Source of the DNA: Caldicellulosiruptor obsidiansis OB47
GTDB lineage: Bacteria > Bacillota > Thermoanaerobacteria > Caldicellulosiruptorales > Caldicellulosiruptoraceae
Assembly (NCBI RefSeq): GCF_000145215.1
Contig: NC_014392.1
Location: forward strand, 2,054,001 to 2,118,000
DNA length: 64,000 bases
Direction of reading: 5' to 3'
Part shown: positions 1 to 8,424 of the stretch, one piece after another
Numbering within the stretch: the stretch's first letter is position 1
How the letters are laid out: each line of letters begins with the position of its first letter
Notes under the pieces: model-generated
Told to the model about the DNA's origin: nothing
Database searches by the model: none
The model's input: only the letters and a program-made list of their open reading frames with translations
Translations under genes and position numbers: made by a program

Positions 1-3000
1 GTTTGCCAAATCCTTTATGTTATCTATACCCAGATATTTATACAAACAATCTCGATAGTTGGATTCTTTGAAAGCACTCACACCCAGCGACTTTGCCAGC
101 TCATCGCTGCTATTTATAAAATATACTAAATCTTCTTTATTTTTTATCTCTCTTGTATTTTTAAAAATCACAACCAGTCTTCTTTCGGCATTCTCCAACC
201 CCTCGTGAATGCTCAAATAAACTGCCTCTCTGCCATACTCTTCTGATAATTCCATCAGTTTTTTGTAATGTGAGTCTATATAGATATTTAATCCTTGGGT
301 AAAAAATTCGCCTATCTTATTATACAGTCTTCCTGCCGCTGATATTTCAGAATTCGACAATTTCCTGCAAATTTTTTCGGCAAACTCAGGTGAATATTTC
401 GCAACAGAGTCCCTGAATTCTTTACTTGAATTTTTCTCTATTTCATCCAAATATTTAAGCCACTTTTCAATATCATCTGCTCTTCTTATATCATTAGCAT
501 TTAAAGTTAAAAACAGTAACCTTTCAACTTTCTCGATACCTGGAATCTCTTCGCCAGTTATGATGTCTTCGCCTGCTAATATTTCTATGATATCTTTAAT
601 ACCACAAGGATCTAATAATCCTAAAATAGCTGAAAATAGAGTTTCGCTTGTTGATGCTCCCTCAAATTTTACGATAGGCTCTATGGTTTCTAAAAACCGT
701 GTATGTCTATCTACAATAACCTTAGGATTTACTTGGCGCAAAATTGAGCAATATTTGTGCCCTTCAAATACACAATCATTTATAAATACTATTGTTTTGT
801 GATAATAAGCATGTATTCCAATGCTATTGTTTCTAAATGCACAGGATAAAAATAGAATGTTTTTTGAGCCTCTTTGCAGTGTTCTAAATGCCGGTTCATC
901 TTTGCTGTTATTGCAGTTTTCGAATATACATTCATCAAACCTCAAATTTGCATCCTTGCTGTCAACTATAACAGGGGCACTATAAAATATGCTCTTATTT
1001 ATCCTGACAGGTTTGATATTTGCGCAAAGCCACAGCCCGGCTGTTGAGCAGCTATGGAATGTGGTATTTGAAATCAAAAGCTGGGAACCCTGCGGAGAAC
1101 AAACCGGGCTTACATATACACCCGTCTTCACATTCTTAAGTGTGCAACCATCTATCTTAACATATCCCTTGTGTCCTATGCTTAAAAAACCCGCAAATGA
1201 AGAAAGCTCTATATTCGTAATTTCGCATCTGGGTTGGTTACCACACTCCATTGGGGCTACTACCGCAAAAATGGTCATTCTTGAAGTATATTCTCTAATT
1301 GCTTTGAGTGTATTGGACTTTGATGAATTATTTGGATTTCCTATTTTCACATAAGTTTTTTTGTTAGGTCCACCTATTTTTAAAGAGCCGTAAACTTTAA
1401 ACAATTCAGGGTATTTGCTGTTAACATAAATAGTTGAGCCCTCACAAATTATTAACTCTTCATCCGGTTCAATCAGAAGTTTTTCATCATTTCTTGAGCA
1501 AAAAACTATGTTTTTATTCAACATTGTAACTTTGCTTCTTTTTCTGGAATTATTTAAAGTTTTCTGCTTTTTGTAAAGAGAGTATGTTGTTGTTAAGATT
1601 ACATCCTCAACTGTGTTTCTTTTCACATAAAGCGGAAGCTCTTCTCTTAAATAGAGGAGTGCTTCTTCATAGTCACATCCCCACAAAGTTGTTTCAGTGT
1701 TAGGATCAAAAGCTTCATCACCAGGAAATAGATAAAACTCAATACTATCACTCAAACCATCTTCATCGCTATCAACAACAACCGGATTTGTCCCTGCTTC
1801 TATTTCCTCAAGATCGCTCAAAAGGTCGCAGTCGGTATCATAATCGATAGGAGATGTTTTGTATTTAAGTACCTCATCGTAATCTGAAAGTCCATCCTCA
1901 TCACTATCAACTTTGGTAGGATAGCTTACAAAATCCCAAATTTCTAAATTTTCCAGCAATCCACCCCATGGAAGTTCCAGTGTTATTTTCTGGGAGTTCT
2001 TTGGCTCCTCAGAGTCAGCAAGTCCATCTCCATCAGTGTCGGTAACACTGTCGTTTAAATCTGGAGCTTTTTTAAGTTTGATTATATCCAGATTGGACAA
2101 AACAATCCAGCTGCCATCATTGACATATTGGTTTGCTAAATCAATTAACTTTTCAAGTGTTGAAGAAAAGTCAGAATAGATGTCTGCAAAAATACCTTTT
2201 GTTTGGCTGGAAAAAGCAAAATACAATTCTTCAAACGACGTAGGACTTACAACTGAAACAATAATATTATCACTTTTGAGTCTTTCTATTATCTCATCTG
2301 CTGACTTTATTCCAAACCTGTTCTCAAGCTTATAGTTGGCATCTGTTAAAACAACTATGAATTTTGTGCTGTTTTCTCTAAAGCCAAGCAACCTTGCAGT
2401 TTCAAGAGTATCAATCAGTGTCTCAGGTGTATCGCCACCACCATCAACTTTTATACTGCCGAGTGCATTTTTGAAGTCATCTGCTGATGAGAAAAATCCA
2501 TGACCTACTGTTGAATTTGGACCATCACATGTTATATCTTTGTATGTTACAAGCCCCAAATTTACACTAATATCTTTTGTTTTTAGCTTATCTACAAAAT
2601 TGTTAATGTTTTGCTTGACAGCATCTATTTCGTCTGACATTGAACCTGTTGTGTCTATAACAAACACAATATCAGCCTGCCCGGAAGGTGAAACAGTCCC
2701 ACTTTTTAAACCAGTGATGTCTAAATATTTCTTAAGATTTATAAGATAGTATACACTGAAATGATTTGTTTCAACAGTAATAGTTTTTGAACTCTCATTA
2801 TATGTTGCCTTTGGTAAGCTAAACTTGCCGCCTTTGGTATCATAGCACACAACCGCAAAATGGCTCAGCTGATCTCCCTCTAAAACAGTGTCATTTAACC
2901 TAAATTGAAGCTGGGCTACTTCAAACGGTTCAAAACATTCAATTTTAACAGGTTCTCCTACTATAAAGCCATTTGCAAAAAATGTGGATGAATTATAAAC

Positions 3001-5202
3001 TTTTTGGACAACAACACTGTTGACTATTTCACCCTTTGCTTTTATCTTGAGTCCAAAGACAACCTGTTCATTTTGATTAACACTTCTTAGCCTTTCGCCT
3101 GACACAACTTGGTAGATACTTTCTTCTCCATCAATCACGCCATTGCCGTCACTGTCTTTGCTAAGTGGATTTAAACCACTATCTACTTCTGTTTTATCAA
3201 ACAAACCATCTTCGTCAGTATCTACTTTTATTGGATTTGTTTTTGAGATAAATATTTCATCATAATCACTAATTCCATCAAAATCTGTGTCTGCAAAAAT
3301 TGGAGATGTAAAAGTTTTTTCTTCAGACAAATTATCAAGCTTATCATTGTCAAAATCTTCTTTGGAATCAATAATGCCATCACTGTCAGAATCAGAAATG
3401 AGTGGGTCTGTTTTCAAAATTTCAAGTTCAAAATAATCACTCAGTCCGTCATTATCAGAATCCTTAGAAAGTGGATTTGTGCCAAGCTCTGCTTCATAAC
3501 TATCTTCAAGCCCATCTCGGTCACTATCCTGCACTTTGGAGTTCAAACCCTGCATGCTCTCTTTCTTGTCATTTATGCCATCAAAATCGCTGTCGAGGTT
3601 GCGAACATCTACTATTTCTTCGTTTGAATGACTCTCTCCAAAGCTGTTGTAAGCATACACCACGTAATAATATCTGCCATCTTCATAACATGTTGTATCT
3701 ACAAAACTTGTATTTTTTGTCTTTGCTATTTCTTTGTAATTCTCTTCAGTTTCTGCTTTTCTCTTTACAACATAATATTCAGCATTGCAAACTTCATCCC
3801 ATTCAAGATAAACATCTCCATAGACACTGTCTGCCATAAGAACAAATGGATAAGGATACTTGTCGTGGACAGCAATCCTGCAAACATCAAAACTTCCTGT
3901 CTCAGGCAGATTTGCCTTAACCCTTGTCTCTCCTACTGAAACTCCTTTTACATTGCCCTGTGAGTCCACCTCAGCAATATCAGGATTTAAGCTAATCCAC
4001 TCAATCTTGCCTTTATACCCTACAGGTTCAATTATATATTCTATCTTTCTGCTTTTGCCAATCTCTACATCCAAACGAGTCTTTGCAAAAGAAATCTGAT
4101 ATGGCACACCAGACTCTACAACAGTGACTTTACATACAGCCTTATATCCTCCATCCTTAGTTTGTGCAATTATATTTGTGGTTCCGGCTGCAACTCCTGT
4201 TACCATACCTTTTTGGTCTACTTCGGCAATTGAAGGGTTTTCGCTGCTAAAAATTACTTCTTGATTATCCGCCCACTCTGGAATAACTTTAGCAAATAAA
4301 TATAAACTCTCACCTATTTCAATTTCCATTTCCTTCGGCTCTAAGCTGATGCTACAAACTTTTTTTGAGAATATCTGTATGTAATTTAAAACTGTTTTTG
4401 AATTACCGTGAAAAGATGTGCTGAGTGTAAGGTATTCATCATTTAAAATTACTTTCTTTTTTATCTGCTGAAATTCACCTCTTTTGAGTTTCAAATTTAA
4501 ACAGAATTCCTGCCCTTCCACAATAACTGTGTTACATGTGTCCTTATTTGCACTCCCCACACTTATTACAACATCATAATCTCCATTGGGAAGTTTTATC
4601 TGCCATTTATTGTTATATTCTAATATCACGCCGGTACAAACAAGAGGGTCTTTGCAAGCATTATCCCTGAAGGTTTTCGCCTTCTTTTCAAATCCAAAAT
4701 CAAGCCCGAATTGATTTGAAAAAACTTCACCACTGTCTGGTATAAAACCTTTTGTTAAAATATTATTTTGTCCTTTTATATACGGCTGAAAATTAATAGA
4801 TATAAGAGAAGAGTTAAAATCTAAATTTGCAGCCTCTTTGTAAGCTATAGCCCTTTTTTCTTTTCCCGAAATGTTTTTTATCTCCCAAATCACCCTGTCA
4901 CCAGTAAATAATGTTGAAAAAGCAGTTGCATGTTTCCTCGGTTCAAATCTGTAAATACAGGCACCTCTTTTGATATCGCCAAATAGTTTAGAGTGCCCTT
5001 TCGGAAGCATTATTGTACTCTTATTCGGATTTTCATATCCCCATGTTGCTTTATACTGGTTATTGTCAAGCCTCTCAACTTTTGTCACAAATATTGAAAT
5101 GTCTTTTAGAACTTTATCTGAATACGAAAAAGCTTGATAGGAAAGAAAAATTGAAATTAAAAAAGACAAAAGCATAACAAAAGATATTACTCTTTTTGGC
5201 AT
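1..5202 (-). CDS. Giant secreted multidomain surface protein with VWA, calcium-repeat, beta-helix and pre-toxin TG-like regions (3' end outside window)
   Basis: One open minus-strand frame runs from an ATG at 5202 to the window edge, giving at least 1734 residues. I translated it by hand. Order: signal peptide (residues 1 to about 27, Lys-Arg then a hydrophobic stretch); carbohydrate-binding-like module (about 145-278, with a 'LPNGDYDVVISVG' core); two BIG2 Ig-like domains (about 281-366 and 367-450); an Fn3-like domain (about 453-530); DxDxDG-type calcium repeats (about 535-690); a linker domain; a VWA domain (about 840-1040) with MIDAS motif DTTGSMS at D850; a second calcium-repeat block (about 1041-1161); a parallel beta-helix-like region (about 1215-1495); and a segment 'GIKDIIEILAGEDIITGEE' (about 1534-1552) like the pre-toxin TG domain of polymorphic toxins. 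The remaining residues look helical. The start has an in-frame stop two codons upstream and only a weak, too-close GAGG. The likely role is an exported adhesin or contact-dependent effector. The toxin tip, if any, is not visible. Confidence 0.85.
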   Translation of the reverse strand, partial: MPKRVISFVMLLSFLISIFLSYQAFSYSDKVLKDISIFVTKVERLDNNQYKATWGYENPNKSTIMLPKGHSKLFGDIKRGACIYRFEPRKHATAFSTLFTGDRVIWEIKNISGKEKRAIAYKEAANLDFNSSLISINFQPYIKGQNNILTKGFIPDSGEVFSNQFGLDFGFEKKAKTFRDNACKDPLVCTGVILEYNNKWQIKLPNGDYDVVISVGSANKDTCNTVIVEGQEFCLNLKLKRGEFQQIKKKVILNDEYLTLSTSFHGNSKTVLNYIQIFSKKVCSISLEPKEMEIEIGESLYLFAKVIPEWADNQEVIFSSENPSIAEVDQKGMVTGVAAGTTNIIAQTKDGGYKAVCKVTVVESGVPYQISFAKTRLDVEIGKSRKIEYIIEPVGYKGKIEWISLNPDIAEVDSQGNVKGVSVGETRVKANLPETGSFDVCRIAVHDKYPYPFVLMADSVYGDVYLEWDEVCNAEYYVVKRKAETEENYKEIAKTKNTSFVDTTCYEDGRYYYVVYAYNSFGESHSNEEIVDVRNLDSDFDGINDKKESMQGLNSKVQDSDRDGLEDSYEAELGTNPLSKDSDNDGLSDYFELEILKTDPLISDSDSDGIIDSKEDFDNDKLDNLSEEKTFTSPIFADTDFDGISDYDEIFISKTNPIKVDTDEDGLFDKTEVDSGLNPLSKDSDGNGVIDGEESIYQVVSGERLRSVNQNEQVVFGLKIKAKGEIVNSVVVQKVYNSSTFFANGFIVGEPVKIECFEPFEVAQLQFRLNDTVLEGDQLSHFAVVCYDTKGGKFSLPKATYNESSKTITVETNHFSVYYLINLKKYLDITGLKSGTVSPSGQADIVFVIDTTGSMSDEIDAVKQNINNFVDKLKTKDISVNLGLVTYKDITCDGPNSTVGHGFFSSADDFKNALGSIKVDGGGDTPETLIDTLETARLLGFRENSTKFIVVLTDANYKLENRFGIKSADEIIERLKSDNIIVSVVSPTSFEELYFAFSSQTKGIFADIYSDFSSTLEKLIDLANQYVNDGSWIVLSNLDIIKLKKAPDLNDSVTDTDGDGLADSEEPKNSQKITLELPWGGLLENLEIWDFVSYPTKVDSDEDGLSDYDEVLKYKTSPIDYDTDCDLLSDLEEIEAGTNPVVVDSDEDGLSDSIEFYLFPGDEAFDPNTETTLWGCDYEEALLYLREELPLYVKRNTVEDVILTTTYSLYKKQKTLNNSRKRSKVTMLNKNIVFCSRNDEKLLIEPDEELIICEGSTIYVNSKYPELFKVYGSLKIGGPNKKTYVKIGNPNNSSKSNTLKAIREYTSRMTIFAVVAPMECGNQPRCEITNIELSSFAGFLSIGHKGYVKIDGCTLKNVKTGVYVSPVCSPQGSQLLISNTTFHSCSTAGLWLCANIKPVRINKSIFYSAPVIVDSKDANLRFDECIFENCNNSKDEPAFRTLQRGSKNILFLSCAFRNNSIGIHAYYHKTIVFINDCVFEGHKYCSILRQVNPKVIVDRHTRFLETIEPIVKFEGASTSETLFSAILGLLDPCGIKDIIEILAGEDIITGEEIPGIEKVERLLFLTLNANDIRRADDIEKWLKYLDEIEKNSSKEFRDSVAKYSPEFAEKICRKLSNSEISAAGRLYNKIGEFFTQGLNIYIDSHYKKLMELSEEYGREAVYLSIHEGLENAERRLVVIFKNTREIKNKEDLVYFINSSDELAKSLGVSAFKESNYRDCLYKYLGIDNIKDLAN

Positions 5203-5267
5203 CCTCTATAGCCCACTATTTTTTTAATTTTATAACATCATATCCAGTTTATTTTTGTAAATATAGC

Positions 5268-5296
5268 TTGAAACAAATTAAAACTTAAGGTATGAT
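5268..5296 (+). promoter_or_regulatory. Sigma-A type promoter of the plus-strand gene
   Basis: TTGAAA at 5268-5273 and TATGAT at 5291-5296 are separated by exactly 17 bases. The downstream gene starts at 5339. A GAAAGAGGTG ribosome-binding sequence lies at 5315-5324. The site sits between two divergent genes. I found no equally good promoter for the giant gene on the other strand. Confidence 0.6.
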
Positions 5297-5338
5297 AAAA
5301 ATATGTAAATATTCGAAAGAGGTGAAAATAAATAATAC

Positions 5339-6460
5339 ATGCTTTTTGATGTTTTCTTCCAAAAATATGTTGAGGTTTTATCTGGGAAAAAATATAATAA
5401 CGGTTTGTTCTATGTTGAGTTTCTTGAAAAAGAAATAGAAAATACTCAGCTGGAAATTTACCAAAAAGTATATTACGGTTCTGTAAATAAAGTTTTAGGA
5501 TATTACATTCCTGACAAGCAGATAGGTTTTTTAAGAATTAAAATTGAAGCAGTTTTGCAGTTAATGCTTGAAATTTTAAAACTTGTTTACCAAAATGGTT
5601 TCACAATAAGTTCAGAAAAAGAACTTGCCCAAGTTGTTTATATTATTTTAAAAACCATTTATTCTCGCTTCGAATTTTACCACTTCTGCGATGTCTTTGC
5701 CAGAATAGATAACTGTAGTCGAATATGGCAGAAAGAAGAAGCTTTTGCTATTGCTTATTCTTATAATTTGATTATGGAAGAGAAAAAGAGTATTAAATTT
5801 CTGAAAAGAATGAACAAAAATCTTTTTGAATTTTTAATTGACAAGCTGTTCAATTACAGACCTGTAGAAAGCAATTACGACTGGTATGGATATACTAACA
5901 AAAATACTTTTGACAGTGCTTTCAGAAATTATATATATAGTAACAATCCGCATGCAAAAACAGTTGCAGTTAATTTATTTTTCCCTGATTCCTTTTATGG
6001 TTTATGTGCCGGTATGAGAAGAAAACGAATAGAAATATGGAGCCCTAATGAAGTCTTTTTACTTGCTTGTAAAGAAATTAACAAAGCTTTGAAAGAATCC
6101 CCAGTGACCTTTGAAATTTCTTATTTGAATATGTTACTTAAAGAGTTTGCTCGTTCTTATCTGGGTGAAAACATGTTTAAATGGCAAGATGAAGGATTTA
6201 TTATTGATAAAAAGAACGGTTATTTAATTATCGACCCTGCTTCGACTGCTCTTTATTTTCAACTTCCAATTGAGATATTTAACAAGGTTAAATATGATAG
6301 TTTCTGTTATGCGAGAGCAAGAGTAGACTTAAATAGTGAAGAAGTGAAAGACAGTAAATATCTTTATTTTGTATTTATGTTAATACTAAAAGCTTCCACT
6401 CTGCACCATATCAAAGTATTGTCACACAGTCTTTATGAAGCTGAAAAAAAGGAAACATAA
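5339..6460 (+). CDS. Protein of unknown function, 373 aa
   Basis: This is the only convincing plus-strand gene. I do not recognise the family. The protein is rich in aromatic residues, Lys and Leu, looks soluble and mainly helical in its N-terminal half, and has no signal peptide or clear membrane segment. A motif-like stretch FYGLCAGMRRKRIEIWSPNE lies near residue 220. No nuclease, methylase or helix-turn-helix signature was seen. An in-frame TAA at 5333-5335 rules out a longer start. The ribosome-binding GAGGTG is about 14 bases from the ATG, which is longer than usual. It is transcribed away from the giant secreted protein, so it is not placed like a downstream immunity gene. Composition is as AT-rich as its surroundings. 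Confidence 0.8.
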   Translation: MLFDVFFQKYVEVLSGKKYNNGLFYVEFLEKEIENTQLEIYQKVYYGSVNKVLGYYIPDKQIGFLRIKIEAVLQLMLEILKLVYQNGFTISSEKELAQVVYIILKTIYSRFEFYHFCDVFARIDNCSRIWQKEEAFAIAYSYNLIMEEKKSIKFLKRMNKNLFEFLIDKLFNYRPVESNYDWYGYTNKNTFDSAFRNYIYSNNPHAKTVAVNLFFPDSFYGLCAGMRRKRIEIWSPNEVFLLACKEINKALKESPVTFEISYLNMLLKEFARSYLGENMFKWQDEGFIIDKKNGYLIIDPASTALYFQLPIEIFNKVKYDSFCYARARVDLNSEEVKDSKYLYFVFMLILKASTLHHIKVLSHSLYEAEKKET

Positions 6461-6717
6461 AAATAGAGAATAAGAAAATTATTTACTTTTTGAAGTATTA
6501 ATATTTGAATTTGATTTTATTGGTACAATTTAATATTGTTAAATGTCATTTTGTTCTGCAATTAGAGGAAATTGACAGGTGTTAATAGTTAAACGAAATT
6601 AAAAACTTTGGACAATACCTCTGTTTCTTGAAAAGTAGTTTGCTGTTGATGTCATGTTTTTTTCATTTTCGACACTTTAAGTTTTCAGAATTCAAAGTTT
6701 AGTAAATCCAAAAAAAT
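6461..6717. other. Non-coding AT-rich stretch after the plus-strand gene
   Basis: About 250 bases without a supported gene. Both strands are closed by frequent stops. I see no tRNA, repeat or recognisable riboswitch. A terminator hairpin follows at 6718. Some TTGA/TAATAT-like words occur near 6500-6530, but their spacing does not make a convincing promoter. Confidence 0.5.
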
Positions 6718-6745
6718 GGTGCACAGAAAATCTTCTCTGTGCACC
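6718..6745. terminator. Bidirectional intrinsic terminator
   Basis: A perfect 10-bp stem (GGTGCACAGA at 6718-6727 with TCTGTGCACC at 6736-6745) closes an 8-base loop. On the minus strand it is followed by a run of seven Ts, and on the plus strand by a T-rich tract. It can therefore end transcripts from both the plus-strand gene and the speD side. Confidence 0.8.
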
Positions 6746-6780
6746 AAAATATTTTTATTTAAGTAAAGGGGGTCTTTCTG

Positions 6781-6849
6781 TTAAATATTGTTCCCTTTTT
6801 GTATTCTTTCATACATCAAAAACCTCAAAATGTAACACAATTTAAACAA
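6781..6849 (-). CDS. Candidate micro-ORF, 22 aa, downstream of speD
   Basis: A TTG start at 6847-6849 follows a perfect AAGGAGG (6857-6863 on the minus strand) at a 7-base spacing. The frame encodes about 22 residues (reads LFKLCYILRFLMYERIQKG then three more) before TAA at 6781-6783. It lies between speD and the terminator at 6718-6745, so it would be on the speD transcript. The strong ribosome-binding site is the main support. There is no homology evidence, and the TTG start and short length keep confidence low. Confidence 0.3.
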   Translation of the reverse strand: MFKLCYILRFLMYERIQKGNNI

Positions 6850-6942
6850 GGTGTATCCTCCTTATAGAATTCCAAGTTCCACATCCCTTCAAAACTTTAA
6901 CAATACATTACCTTCTATACCATCAACAAAAAGGAGGTATTA

Positions 6943-7317
6943 TTACAGGTTTGCTACCTTGACAGGTTGTTCGAACAAACCTCTTTTTACCTCTGTAGTT
7001 GTCATGTGGCTTGCTTTGAGCATCTCTGTGATGTAGTTGCAAGCTTGCCATGGATCAACTCTCTCGCCACATGTAAATACATCAACTGCTGCATAGCCAA
7101 GCTCTGGCCATGTGTGAATTGTCAGGTGTGACTCAGAAATTACAACAACACCACTTACACCCTGTGGTGAAAACTTATGAAACGCAACCTCTCTTACCTC
7201 TGCACCTGCTTTGAGCGCTGACTCTACCATTATCTTCTCAATCAGTTCGCGATTGTTGAGCACTTCTTTGTCACACCCGTAAAGTTCTGCTATTATGTGC
7301 CTGCCCAATGCGTGCAT
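6943..7317 (-). CDS. speD: S-adenosylmethionine decarboxylase proenzyme (SpeD)
   Basis: SpeD decarboxylates S-adenosylmethionine to give the aminopropyl donor for spermidine and, in thermophiles, longer polyamines. The proenzyme cleaves itself to make a pyruvoyl group. I place the start at the ATG at 7317 (124 aa), not 12 codons upstream, for three reasons. AAGGAGGT lies just before it. The promoter at 7366-7393 would leave almost no leader for the upstream ATG. With this start the cleavage serine is Ser63 ([12 protein letters not shown]), His68 follows, and the catalytic Cys is Cys83 in VFTCG, the same numbering known for the Thermotoga maritima enzyme. No spermidine synthase gene is adjacent. 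The gene appears to be transcribed alone, possibly with a micro-ORF behind it. Confidence 0.95.
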   Translation of the reverse strand: MHALGRHIIAELYGCDKEVLNNRELIEKIMVESALKAGAEVREVAFHKFSPQGVSGVVVISESHLTIHTWPELGYAAVDVFTCGERVDPWQACNYITEMLKASHMTTTEVKRGLFEQPVKVANL

Positions 7318-7365
7318 CTTCTCTACCTCCTTCTTGGAATTTACTCTTTTCAAGTAACAGAATTT

Positions 7366-7393
7366 ATTTTAGCAGATTTGTCTCAAAAGTCAA
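7366..7393 (-). promoter_or_regulatory. Sigma-A promoter of speD
   Basis: On the minus strand TTGACT (7388-7393) and TAAAAT (7366-7371) are 16 bases apart. Transcription would start near 7358, about 40 bases upstream of the chosen speD ATG. Confidence 0.65.
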
Positions 7394-7500
7394 TATATTT
7401 TTTAAAAAATATCATTTTCCTTTAAATTTTTAAATTAGCCCTCGTTTTCTTATTAATTTATCAGTTTTTCTTCTTCTTATGCTATTATATGATTGAAACT

Positions 7501-8301
7501 TTAAAACTGGACATTGAATACTTTTTCAACTGCTTCAGCAAACCCGCTTTCATCACAGCTTGCTACTTCAAAATCAGCAGCATTTTTTAAACTTTCTGTG
7601 GCATTTTCAACAGCAACACCAACACCTGCATATTCAATCATTGAAATATCATTGTCACCATCACCTATTGCCATAACCTCTTCTCTTTTTAAACCATAGT
7701 ACTCTGCCAAAAACTTCAAAGCATTTCCTTTTGAGACGTTAATATTTGTAAATTCCAAGAAAAAAGGCTTTGAAAACATTATGTTGAACTTCTCTGAAAA
7801 CTCCTTGGGAAGCCTTTCTTTCAAAACTTTCAGCCTCTCATGATCATCAAAAAACAAAACCTTTGTAACAGGCTTGTCTATAAATTCAAGAAAGTTTTCA
7901 ACCTTGTGGGGTTCAAGCTTTGTAAGGTTTTTGTAATACTCTGTCTTTTCGTTCATCACCTCAACATACCATATATTATCAATGTAAATGTGAACATGAA
8001 TACCCTCATCTTTTGCCAGCATCACAAGTTGTTTTGCGTCTTCGGGTTGGATTTCACAACCGTAAAGCTTTTGGTCATTTTTAGGGTCATACACAAGTGC
8101 GCCCTGGTATGTTATCATAGGATAAAAATTCTGAAGCTTAAATGCCACCTTTTTCACAGATGGATAGGGTCTTCCTGATGCTAATATCAAAATTATGCCA
8201 TTTTGCCTTAAAAATTCTATAGCTTTAAGATTTTTCTTGGTCACTGTCAAATCCTTTGACAAAAGTGTATCGTCAAGGTCTGTGGCAACAAGCTTTATCA
8301 T
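7501..8301 (-). CDS. Cof-type HAD-superfamily phosphatase
   Basis: A 266-aa HAD hydrolase of the Cof (class IIB) type. Motif I DLDDTLL gives Asp8 as the nucleophile and Asp10 as the general acid/base. Motif II is the LASGRP region, and the C-terminal GDGDND motif binds Mg2+. A C2 cap domain fills residues of about 85-185. Such enzymes dephosphorylate sugar phosphates, flavin nucleotides or pyridoxal phosphate, and the substrate cannot be read from sequence. It lies downstream of the serine operon but is separated from it by the strong terminator at 8342-8400, so it is probably transcribed on its own. A second paralogue is at 21228-22067. Confidence 0.9.
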   Translation of the reverse strand: MIKLVATDLDDTLLSKDLTVTKKNLKAIEFLRQNGIILILASGRPYPSVKKVAFKLQNFYPMITYQGALVYDPKNDQKLYGCEIQPEDAKQLVMLAKDEGIHVHIYIDNIWYVEVMNEKTEYYKNLTKLEPHKVENFLEFIDKPVTKVLFFDDHERLKVLKERLPKEFSEKFNIMFSKPFFLEFTNINVSKGNALKFLAEYYGLKREEVMAIGDGDNDISMIEYAGVGVAVENATESLKNAADFEVASCDESGFAEAVEKVFNVQF

Positions 8302-8341
8302 CCCTCATAATTTCTCCCTTCTTTATTCATACATAAAATAC

Positions 8342-8400
8342 AAAAAACGGTTTGGATATTGAAACCCAAACTAATATGCTCAGGCACCAATATCCAAACC
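8342..8400 (-). terminator. Terminator of the serine operon
   Basis: A perfect 13-bp inverted repeat (GGTTTGGATATTG at 8349-8361 and its complement at 8388-8400) with a 26-base loop is followed on the minus strand by CGTTTTTTG. It lies about 25 bases downstream of the DUF1015 stop codon. Confidence 0.85.
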
Positions 8401-8424
8401 CTTAGTATTTTCAAAAGTTATTGC

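Noticed and set aside
5339-6460. Idea that this gene is the immunity protein of the giant toxin-like protein
   Set aside because: Immunity genes normally lie directly downstream of the toxin tip. This gene is divergent at the 5' end of the giant gene, and its 373-aa size is larger than most immunity proteins.
6851-7036. Plus-strand 61-codon frame opposite the speD end
   Set aside because: It is antisense to speD with no ribosome-binding site; its composition is that of a reversed coding strand.
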